From Bacteroidota bacterium (GTDB lineage: Bacteria > Bacteroidota > Bacteroidia > Bacteroidales > Cfx3-03): DNA of 6,687 bases. Positions 1 through 6,028 of the stretch are shown piece after piece; positions within the stretch are counted from its first letter, which is position 1, and each line of letters begins with the position of its first letter. The notes below the pieces were generated by a model that saw nothing but the letters and a program-made list of their open reading frames with translations, did no database searches and was not told where the DNA came from. A program made the position numbers and the translations under genes. Where the stretch lies: positions 1 to 6,687 of the forward strand of contig JAUZOX010000148.1 in assembly GCA_030706265.1 (NCBI GenBank), read 5' to 3'.

Positions 1-573
1 AATAAGATCCTCAATCTTGCTGCAGGCAAGAAACTGGCCGAAAGTCTTCCCAACCTGGCCGGTAACAAGTTAAACTTTATCGTTTACAATTTTGTAGACA
101 TGCTTTCACATGCCCGCACTGAAATGGATGTGATCAGGGAACTCGCTGATGATGAGGCAGCATACCGGTCTATTACTGTATCCTGGTTCCGCCATAGTCC
201 ATTACTGGATATTTTCAAGTATCTGGCTGAAAAGAAATATAACGTGGTGATTACTACCGACCATGGATCTGTCCGTGTAAACAATGCAGTGAAGATCATT
301 GGCGATCGTAATACCAATACCAACCTTAGGTATAAGACCGGAAAAACCCTTAATTACAATCGCAAAGAGGTCTTTGAGATAAAAAATCCAACAGAGGCTT
401 TCCTCCCAAAAGCAAACGTCAGCTCCTGTTACGTGTTTTGCCGGGGCGGTGATTTCTTTGCCTACCCCAATAATTACAATTATTACGTAAATTATTACCG
501 CGACACCTTCCAACACGGCGGAATCTCTATGGAAGAGATGATGATCCCTTTCATTACCCTCAAACCAAAATAA
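1..573 (+). CDS. porX: PorX-type response regulator with PglZ/alkaline-phosphatase domain, C-terminal part (5' partial)
   Basis: The frame is open from the first base, so the gene begins upstream; 190 residues are visible, about the last third of a protein that is usually a little over 500 residues (receiver domain, helical linker, PglZ domain). The visible part holds the metal-site pattern of the alkaline phosphatase superfamily: D33-x3-H37 in VDMLSHAR, D87-H88 in TTDHG, and H172 in HGGISMEE (numbered from the first visible residue). The nucleophile and the other metal ligands would lie in the missing part. In Porphyromonas gingivalis PorX, with sensor PorY and sigma factor SigP, controls the type IX secretion system; its PglZ domain is a zinc-dependent phosphodiesterase. 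The receiver domain is outside the window, so a PglZ protein without it cannot be excluded, but the direct link to tsaE and the alanine dehydrogenase homologue, an order I recall from other Bacteroidota, favours porX. Probably cytoplasmic. Confidence 0.9.
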   Translation, partial: NKILNLAAGKKLAESLPNLAGNKLNFIVYNFVDMLSHARTEMDVIRELADDEAAYRSITVSWFRHSPLLDIFKYLAEKKYNVVITTDHGSVRVNNAVKIIGDRNTNTNLRYKTGKTLNYNRKEVFEIKNPTEAFLPKANVSSCYVFCRGGDFFAYPNNYNYYVNYYRDTFQHGGISMEEMMIPFITLKPK

Positions 574-582
574 TTCATCTCT

Positions 583-1014
583 ATGCAACTAAAACTGGTC
601 TGCGAAAACGTCCATAGCCTCGACTCTGCTGCAAGCCGCATATTATCTGCCTTTTCCGGACACCGTGTTTTTGCTCTTTATGGGAGCATGGGCGCCGGTA
701 AGACAACTTTTATCAAAGCACTTTGCCGTAAATTACATGTAAAAGATGTAGTAAACAGTCCTACATTTGCCATTGTAAACGAATACCTTGACACCAAAGG
801 CGAAAGCGTTTATCATTTCGATTTCTATCGATTGAAGAAAGAATCTGAAGCTATCGAAATCGGTTATGAAGAATATGTTTACAGCGGGTGTTATTGTTTC
901 ATGGAATGGCCCGAAAAGATTGAAAACCTGCTTCCGGAGGGATATGTCAGGATCGATCTTGTAGTGGATAACGAAACGGAAGCCCGTACGATCTCTTGTT
1001 CGGACTCAAATTAG
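583..1014 (+). CDS. tsaE: tRNA t6A37 threonylcarbamoyladenosine synthesis ATPase TsaE
   Basis: TsaE is the small P-loop ATPase that works with TsaB and TsaD to transfer threonylcarbamoyl to A37 of ANN-decoding tRNAs in the cytoplasm. At 143 residues the length is normal for the family. Visible motifs in order: Walker A G34-x4-G39-K40-T41 (GSMGAGKTT); the SPTF-x4-EY segment at 59-68; HFDFYRL at 78-84, whose D80 is the expected magnesium-contacting acid; and the conserved EWPEKI at 108-113. The ATG at 583 places Walker A at the usual distance from the N-terminus; no clear Shine-Dalgarno is present, as is common in Bacteroidota. It starts 9 bp after porX and ends 19 bp before the alanine dehydrogenase homologue, so it is probably translated from their common mRNA. 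All key residues are intact. Confidence 0.97.
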   Translation: MQLKLVCENVHSLDSAASRILSAFSGHRVFALYGSMGAGKTTFIKALCRKLHVKDVVNSPTFAIVNEYLDTKGESVYHFDFYRLKKESEAIEIGYEEYVYSGCYCFMEWPEKIENLLPEGYVRIDLVVDNETEARTISCSDSN

Positions 1015-1033
1015 CAATTAATGTATATCAGGT

Positions 1034-2260
1034 ATGATTGAACATGGTGATGAGCTTTTGGGAATTAATCCGGTAGAAACGTTAAAACCTCTGGAAGAAA
1101 CGCTGGAGCTGCAACGCAATAAACGTTGTTTGGCCATTGGCATCCCTAAAGACATGTCCGATAATGAAAACCGGGTTCCCCTTACGCCTGATGCTGTCAG
1201 TTTACTGGTAGCGCATGATCATACCGTCCTCATTCAGTCAGGTGCAGGTATCGGAGCGCATTATGAAGATCACAAATATAGCGAGGCAGGTGCCCAGATA
1301 GTTTCAACTCCCCGCGAGGTATTTCAAGCCGATATCATACTTAAGATGTCTGCCCTTTCAAATGAAGAAATTGAAATGGTCAGGATGAGGCAAACCATCA
1401 TGACCTCATTACAGATACCTGGGTTATGTGAAGAATATTTCAGGCGCCTCTCCGCCAAAAAGGCAACGGCGCTAAGCTATCAGCTAATCAAAGACCGGAC
1501 CAAGGCCTTTCCGATAATCCGTGCCATGAGCGAGATTGCGGGAAACACCTGTGTGCTGATTGCCAGTGAATATCTGAGCCACCCACAATACGGACGTGGC
1601 GTCATGTTGGGCGGGTTCTCAGGCATCAGCCCAACCGAGGTCGTGATCCTGGGTGCCGGCACGGTTGGTGAATTTGCCACCAGGGCTGCACTGGGTATGG
1701 GGGCAATGGTAAAGGTATTCGACAACTCGATTTATAAACTACGCCGGCTCCAGAATAACCTGAATACCCGGATTTATACCTCCATCATTCAACCTAAGGT
1801 CCTGAGTGAGGTATTGCTGTCCGCCGATGTCATAATCGGTGCCATCCATTCCAAGGAAGGCCGCACCCCCTGCTATGTCACCCAGGATATGGTAAAACGA
1901 ATGAAACCCGGCTCCCTGATCATTGATGTGAGCATCGATCAGGGTGGATGTGTTGAGACTTCACATGTGACCGATCACAACAACCCGGTCTTTGTAAAAT
2001 ATGGCGTAACCCACTACTGCGTGCCCAATATCGCCTCAAAAGTTCCCCATACCGCAAGTATTGCCCTCAGCAACATTCTCTTACCCATGTTACTGGATGT
2101 GGCTGCAAAAGGAGGCCTCACCGAATTGCTAAAAACAGACCTGGGAATCAGGCAGGGCGTCTATATGTACAATGGGACCGTCACCAACAAATTCATCAGT
2201 GATACCTTCCGTCTGCCGTTCCAGGATATCGACTTGCTGATGTCAGCCAATTTCGGTTAA
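1034..2260 (+). CDS. ald: Alanine dehydrogenase-family protein, Bacteroidota type, with altered substrate-site residues
   Basis: 408 residues. Family fold: an AlaDH/PNT N-terminal domain beginning near residue 33 (GIPKDMSDNENRVPLTP, with R47 matching the pyruvate-binding Arg15 of known enzymes) and a Rossmann domain with GAGTVG at 207-212 and D230 closing beta-2, which favours NAD over NADP. IDQGGC at 301-306 keeps the catalytic Asp (D302) and N332 in YCVPN is also kept. An ungapped comparison by eye with Bacillus subtilis Ald puts S106 at the substrate-binding Lys (Lys75 of the M. tuberculosis enzyme) and Q127 at the catalytic His (His96). The expected reaction, reversible L-alanine oxidation to pyruvate and ammonia, is therefore not certain. 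The N-terminus is about 30 residues longer than in Bacillus Ald, as I recall for homologues in this phylum; 1034 is the only ATG between an in-frame stop at 1019 and Met41. The stop codon overlaps that of the convergent proline dehydrogenase gene. Confidence 0.88.
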   Translation: MIEHGDELLGINPVETLKPLEETLELQRNKRCLAIGIPKDMSDNENRVPLTPDAVSLLVAHDHTVLIQSGAGIGAHYEDHKYSEAGAQIVSTPREVFQADIILKMSALSNEEIEMVRMRQTIMTSLQIPGLCEEYFRRLSAKKATALSYQLIKDRTKAFPIIRAMSEIAGNTCVLIASEYLSHPQYGRGVMLGGFSGISPTEVVILGAGTVGEFATRAALGMGAMVKVFDNSIYKLRRLQNNLNTRIYTSIIQPKVLSEVLLSADVIIGAIHSKEGRTPCYVTQDMVKRMKPGSLIIDVSIDQGGCVETSHVTDHNNPVFVKYGVTHYCVPNIASKVPHTASIALSNILLPMLLDVAAKGGLTELLKTDLGIRQGVYMYNGTVTNKFISDTFRLPFQDIDLLMSANFG

Positions 2261-3426
2261 GCTTCTTTCTTTCTGCGTTGCAGCTCCTGCCTGATCAGGT
2301 TCAGCTCCCTCCCTGTCTGGCTTGCGATGGCCGTGTTTTCTTCTGCCCTTCTGATCAGATAAGGCATCACCGCCTCCACCGGCCCGTAAGGCACATACTT
2401 GGCGACATTATATCCCAGCCCTGCGAGTGTAAAACTGATATTATCGCTCATCCCGTATAACTGGGAGAAGTAACACCTTTCATCTGTCTTTTCAATTCCA
2501 TACCGTTGCATCAGTTCAACCAATAACCGGGTACTATTTTCGTTGTGGGTACCATTGAAAATATAGATTCGGTCCACATGGCGCATTGCAAAATGAAGCG
2601 CTTCATCAAAAGAGCGATCGGTTGCCTCCCTGTCGGGTTGAATCGGGGAAGGATATCCTAATGCTGCTGCCCGAGCCCTCTCCTTTTCCATGTATGCCCC
2701 CCTGACTAACTTAATTCCCAGAAAGAATTCCTTTTCACGAGCCCGTTCATATAACGATTTCAGATATTCAAACCGGTCAACACGATACATCTGCAAAGTA
2801 TTGTAAACAATGGCCGTCTCTTTATTGAATTTCTCCATCATCTCCTCCGCCACATCATCAATAAAAGACTGATACCATGAATCTTCAGCATCTATCATAA
2901 TCCTGACTTTTTTAAAAAAAGCGTGGCGGCATAATATTTCCACCCTGGTTCGAAATTTATTGGCTTCTTTTCTTTCGTTAGCCGACTTGAGATTACCCGT
3001 AGCAGCCTTCTCTAATATTTCTTCCGAACATAATGCAGTAGGTTTAAACACGGCAAAGGGAATGTTGGAGTCAATTGCCGCCTCATCAATTGTCATTACG
3101 AACTCATCCATTGGGTGATGAATATATTTCTCCGAAACGATTTTCTCTACCGAATAATCCAGAATCGCCTTGACATTGTACTTCTCAAGCCTGCGTACCA
3201 GCGGTAAACAGTCTTCCAGAGTTTCTCCCCCGACAAATTGTTTATATAGGTGGGGTTTTACGGCCCATGCAAAAGGAATATGCAAGGCGTGAGCGATACG
3301 GAACATCACTTTGGCTGTCTTTACCAGCAAGGGTTTGGACATTATTCGGAACAAATAACAGGCGCGTTTTAAATCGGTGTCACTTTTATTGCCGTATGCA
3401 ATGCCGGTATTGTCGAAAGAGAGCAT
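2257..3426 (-). CDS. Stand-alone proline dehydrogenase (FAD-dependent, monofunctional PRODH)
   Basis: Oxidises L-proline to 1-pyrroline-5-carboxylate with FAD, passing electrons to the quinone pool at the inner face of the membrane. The 389 residues form one PRODH barrel without the P5C dehydrogenase or DNA-binding domains of large PutA proteins. Visible motifs: FKPTAL 127-132, DAEDSW 179-184, YNTLQMYR 208-215, GIKLVRGAY 237-245 (K239 matching the active-site Lys of E. coli PutA), GTHNENS 292-298, QLYGMSD 322-328, and Y344, Y356, R359-R360 in YLIRRAEEN, which match the proline-binding Tyr and Arg pair (Y540, Y552, R555, R556 of E. coli PutA). It appears fully active. No P5C dehydrogenase gene is in the window. 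The ATG at 3424-3426 is the natural start; upstream an AT-rich region is shared with the divergent aroB. No exact TAnnTTTG box serves this gene; the nearest is TAAATTTT (minus strand, 3439-3446). Confidence 0.95.
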   Translation of the reverse strand: MLSFDNTGIAYGNKSDTDLKRACYLFRIMSKPLLVKTAKVMFRIAHALHIPFAWAVKPHLYKQFVGGETLEDCLPLVRRLEKYNVKAILDYSVEKIVSEKYIHHPMDEFVMTIDEAAIDSNIPFAVFKPTALCSEEILEKAATGNLKSANERKEANKFRTRVEILCRHAFFKKVRIMIDAEDSWYQSFIDDVAEEMMEKFNKETAIVYNTLQMYRVDRFEYLKSLYERAREKEFFLGIKLVRGAYMEKERARAAALGYPSPIQPDREATDRSFDEALHFAMRHVDRIYIFNGTHNENSTRLLVELMQRYGIEKTDERCYFSQLYGMSDNISFTLAGLGYNVAKYVPYGPVEAVMPYLIRRAEENTAIASQTGRELNLIRQELQRRKKEA

Positions 3427-3462
3427 AGTATTCTGATTAAAATTTATTTTCTATTGTTGATG

Positions 3463-3472
3463 CAATGCATTG
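3463..3472. repeat. 10-bp palindrome CAATGCATTG upstream of proline dehydrogenase
   Basis: A perfect 10-bp palindrome with 36 bp between it and the proline dehydrogenase start codon, in the region where the -33 element of that gene would be expected. It is mixed-base rather than pure A/T, which makes it slightly more notable than the AT-rich palindromes nearby. A regulator site is only a guess. Confidence 0.25.
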
Positions 3473-3563
3473 AATTCCATTTAATTTTCTTTACTGGTTT
3501 ATCACACTCCTCCAGTATAAAACTATGAACCCATAAATCCGCATCTTGTTTAATAACATAACA

Positions 3564-3575
3564 TTTAATATTAAA
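3564..3575. repeat. 12-bp perfect palindrome inside overlapping inverted repeats, divergent intergenic region
   Basis: TTTAATATTAAA is its own reverse complement. Its right half also pairs with an upstream copy: GTTTAATA at 3548-3555 is the exact reverse complement of TATTAAAC at 3569-3576, with 13 bp between. The site lies 60 bp before the aroB start and 138 bp before the proline dehydrogenase start. It could be an operator, but the DNA here is very AT-rich, so a chance origin is quite possible. Confidence 0.35.
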
Positions 3576-3596
3576 CAAAGAGCGCTTAACACAAAA

Positions 3597-3630
3597 TTTA
3601 AATAATTCAGTTCCTTTTTGATTACTTTTG
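3597..3630 (+). promoter_or_regulatory. Bacteroidota-type promoter of aroB-aroA, with -7 box TACTTTTG
   Basis: TACTTTTG at 3623-3630 is an exact match to the Bacteroidota -7 consensus TAnnTTTG used by the primary sigma factor of this phylum. A partial -33 element, TTTA at 3597-3600 (consensus TTTG, 3 of 4), lies 22 bp upstream, within the reported spacing. Only 5 bases separate the -7 box from the ATG at 3636, so transcription should begin at or very near the start codon. Confidence 0.65.
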
Positions 3631-3635
3631 CTATT

Positions 3636-4724
3636 ATGAATACAGAATACACCCTCACCCCGTTAAAGTATCCGCTAATTGTAGCAGAAGACAGTTATAA
3701 AACGCTGGCCGAACTCCTTAAGCAGGATGCCGATTCAGGCAGTTCCTTTTTTATTCTCGTTGATGAAAACTCACATCAACATTGTTTACCCCAACTGATC
3801 ACCAATGTGGAAGCCCTCACTACAGCCGAAATCATAGAGATCGAAAGCGGCGAAGAGAACAAGAATATTGAAACCTGTGTTCAGCTTTGGGAAGCTTTAA
3901 CTGATCTGGGTGCAGATCGTAATTCTATCCTGATCAACCTTGGTGGAGGAGTCATCACCGATATGGGTGGCTTTGTAGCCTCTACTTTTAAACGGGGTAT
4001 TCGTTTTTACAACATTCCAACTACGTTACTGTCTCAAATCGATGCATCTACCGGGAGTAAGACCGGAGTAGACCTTGGTGGCTTAAAGAACCAGATTGGT
4101 CTATTTGCCGATCCCGAGGCGGTATATATCAATCTGGGGTTCCTACGGACCCTTCCTAAAGAACAACTTCAGTCGGGGTTTGGCGAAATCGTCAAGCATG
4201 CCCTCATTGCCGATAACGATTACTGGAAGCTGGTCAGGAGAGAAATCTTTACCGATATCAAAGACTGGGGCGAACTCATCAGGCCTTCCCTTGAAATAAA
4301 AAGCAGCGTGGTTCTGAAAGACCCCAATGAGAAAGGACTTCGCAAGCTCCTTAACTTTGGGCACACCGTCGGGCATGCCCTGGAGACTTTTGCCCTCGAA
4401 AATCACAGGCCCCTGTTGCATGGACAGGCCGTAGCCCTTGGAATCGTGGCCGAGGCATGGCTCTCTACTCAGCTGAGCGGACTTAAGACGGATGAATTGA
4501 ACGAAATCCAGTCCGTTATCCTTGCCAATTTTGATCTGTTTAAATTCGAAGAGAACGACTTTGTACGCATCCTCGAACTTATGAAACACGACAAGAAGAA
4601 TGTCTCCGGAGAAGTACGGCTGACCCTTCTTACCCAGATTGGCAAGGGAGTATTCAACATAAGCTGTAACAAAATTCTCCTGAAAGAATCGCTGAAATAC
4701 CTCTCAGCCCTATACAAAGACTGA
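3636..4724 (+). CDS. aroB: 3-dehydroquinate synthase AroB
   Basis: Second step of the shikimate pathway: converts DAHP to 3-dehydroquinate with NAD and a divalent metal, in the cytoplasm. Using the ATG at 3636 the protein is 362 residues, normal for the family. Motifs: NAD-binding GGGVITDMGG 103-112; STFKRGIRF 116-124; PTTLLSQIDAS 128-138, followed by GSKTGVD 140-146; and the metal ligands E184 (FGEIVKH), H243 (NFGHT-VGHALE) and H262 (LHGQAVALG), with H247 as the further catalytic His. An in-frame TTG at 3618 would add six residues, but it lies just before and partly under the -7 promoter box and is unlikely to be in the mRNA. The TSK segment reads IDASTGSKTGVD, where the usual form is near VDSSVGGKTGVN, a mild divergence. 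The aroA start follows the TGA by 6 bp, so the two are co-transcribed. Confidence 0.96.
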   Translation: MNTEYTLTPLKYPLIVAEDSYKTLAELLKQDADSGSSFFILVDENSHQHCLPQLITNVEALTTAEIIEIESGEENKNIETCVQLWEALTDLGADRNSILINLGGGVITDMGGFVASTFKRGIRFYNIPTTLLSQIDASTGSKTGVDLGGLKNQIGLFADPEAVYINLGFLRTLPKEQLQSGFGEIVKHALIADNDYWKLVRREIFTDIKDWGELIRPSLEIKSSVVLKDPNEKGLRKLLNFGHTVGHALETFALENHRPLLHGQAVALGIVAEAWLSTQLSGLKTDELNEIQSVILANFDLFKFEENDFVRILELMKHDKKNVSGEVRLTLLTQIGKGVFNISCNKILLKESLKYLSALYKD

Positions 4725-4730
4725 TTCCGC

Positions 4731-6002
4731 ATGACGCCCGATATCCTCACCATCAGCGCTCCCCAAGTGCCGATCCGCACTGAAATATCATTGCCGGCAT
4801 CCAAGAGTATTGCCAACCGGTTGCTTATCATGCAGAGTTTCAACCCTGCAATGAAGATCGATAACCTGTCCGATGCCAACGATACTGTTCTCTTGCAGCG
4901 TCTCATCCAAAAAATGCATCGGTCAGAAAAAACGAATAACCCCGTCAAAATCGACGCTGGTCCTGCAGGCACGGTCTATCGCTTCATGGCGGCAAGGCTT
5001 GCCATGGAAACCGGAGAATGGTTTTTGACGGGATCTGAACGCATGAAGCAACGACCTGTCAAGTTGTTGGTCGATGCTTTAAGAACGCTGGGGGCCGACA
5101 TCGAATATACCGGAAACGAAGACTACCCGCCCCTTATCATTCACGGTCATCAGCTCAAGGGTGGAACCGTCTCGATCGATGGCGGCGTCAGTAGCCAGTA
5201 TATCTCCGCACTCCTGATGATCGGTCCACTGCTCGAAGATGGTCTTGATCTCACCCTGACCGGTAATATCGGTTCGCTGCCTTATATTCAAATGACTGTA
5301 AAGCTGATGCAACAGGCAGGTATCGAGGTCATCAACCAAAAAAACAACTACTGCATTCCGCCACAATCCTATTCCGCCGCACACCTTATCACCGAACCCG
5401 ACTGGAGTGCTGCATCCTACTGGTTTCAGATTGTTTCGATGAGCCGGGATGCTGAAGTCATGCTGAAAGATCTTAAGCCTGGGAGCTTGCAAGGCGACAG
5501 TGCCGTCAGGGCCCTGTTCGAGACCCTGGGAGTTGCATCACACTATACTGAAAAAGGAGGATTATTTCTGAGGAGCATAGCTACCACGGCCACCCGCTTC
5601 ACGGCCGACTTCACCGCTATCCCCGACCTGGCCCAGACCTTTGCCGTCACCCTTGCTGCCAAAGGGATCCCATCCCGGTTAACCGGCTTGCGAAGCCTGC
5701 GCATCAAAGAGACAGACCGCATCACCGCCCTCATCAGAGAGCTGGATGCTTGCGGACTCAAAGCTACCGAAAAAGAGGACTTTGTGCTTGAGCTCCCCAG
5801 CCAGCAAATCAACACCAACCTGGAAATCCCCTTTATCCACACATGGCATGATCACAGGATGGCCATGGCTTTTGCACCCATCTGCCTGACAGGCTTATCA
5901 TTACAAATAGAGGATCCCGATGTCGTTCAAAAATCTTACCCTGCCTATTGGCACCATTTAAATGATGCAGGTTTTTTGACAAGAATCATAACAATTCGTT
6001 AA
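4731..6002 (+). CDS. aroA: 3-phosphoshikimate 1-carboxyvinyltransferase (EPSP synthase) AroA
   Basis: Joins shikimate-3-phosphate and PEP to form EPSP, the sixth shikimate step, in the cytoplasm; it is the enzyme inhibited by glyphosate. 423 residues, full length, two inside-out alpha/beta domains. Signatures: LPASKS-IANR 21-30 (K25, S26, R30 bind shikimate-3-phosphate), the PEP loop PAGTVYRF 78-85, ERMKQRP 103-109, SSQY 154-157, PYIQMT 184-189, DWSAASYW 224-231, QGDS 254-257, IPDLAQT 297-303 (D299 matching catalytic Asp313 of E. coli), IKETDR 325-330 (E327 matching Glu341), HDHRMAMAF 373-381 and K401 (matching Lys411) in QKSYPAYW. Catalytic residues are all present. The loop that is GNAGTAMRP in E. 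coli has P78, V82, Y83 and F85 in place of N94, A98, M99 and P101. The gene follows aroB by 6 bp with no promoter of its own visible. Confidence 0.97.
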   Translation: MTPDILTISAPQVPIRTEISLPASKSIANRLLIMQSFNPAMKIDNLSDANDTVLLQRLIQKMHRSEKTNNPVKIDAGPAGTVYRFMAARLAMETGEWFLTGSERMKQRPVKLLVDALRTLGADIEYTGNEDYPPLIIHGHQLKGGTVSIDGGVSSQYISALLMIGPLLEDGLDLTLTGNIGSLPYIQMTVKLMQQAGIEVINQKNNYCIPPQSYSAAHLITEPDWSAASYWFQIVSMSRDAEVMLKDLKPGSLQGDSAVRALFETLGVASHYTEKGGLFLRSIATTATRFTADFTAIPDLAQTFAVTLAAKGIPSRLTGLRSLRIKETDRITALIRELDACGLKATEKEDFVLELPSQQINTNLEIPFIHTWHDHRMAMAFAPICLTGLSLQIEDPDVVQKSYPAYWHHLNDAGFLTRIITIR

Positions 6003-6007
6003 CTTTG
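5975..6007 (+). promoter_or_regulatory. Bacteroidota-type promoter of the LutA-like gene, overlapping the aroA stop codon
   Basis: TTTG at 5975-5978 and TAACTTTG at 6000-6007 match both halves of the Bacteroidota promoter consensus (TTTG / TAnnTTTG) exactly, with a 21-bp spacer that lies within the reported range. The first three bases of the -7 box are the aroA stop codon TAA. Transcription should start near 6012, leaving a leader of under 20 bases before the ATG at 6029. Confidence 0.75.
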
Positions 6008-6028
6008 TCCAAACACAACCTAAACGCC

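Noticed and set aside
202..588. Long minus-strand open frame of 128 codons opposite porX
   Set aside because: It lies antisense to a well-supported PglZ domain and its translation shows no recognisable domain.
762..769. Exact TAnnTTTG match (TACATTTG) inside tsaE, possible internal promoter for the ald-like gene
   Set aside because: No TTTG or TTG lies at the right distance upstream, and the bases encode the strongly conserved PTFA residues of TsaE, which explains the match.
3618..3635. TTG-initiated N-terminal extension of aroB (six extra residues)
   Set aside because: It sits at and under the -7 promoter box, and the ATG at 3636 gives a normal family N-terminus.
3427..3635. Possible small RNA or riboswitch in the divergent intergenic region
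   Set aside because: The DNA is AT-rich with only short A/T palindromes; I see no stable GC stem, conserved aptamer core or terminator, and the aroB promoter lies at its very end.
4143..4589. Minus-strand open frame of 148 codons opposite aroB
   Set aside because: Antisense shadow of a gene with intact catalytic motifs; no start signal and no recognisable product.
4469..4972. Minus-strand open frame of 167 codons spanning the aroB-aroA junction
   Set aside because: Both genes under it are full length with conserved motifs and the translation resembles nothing I know; it looks like chance openness.
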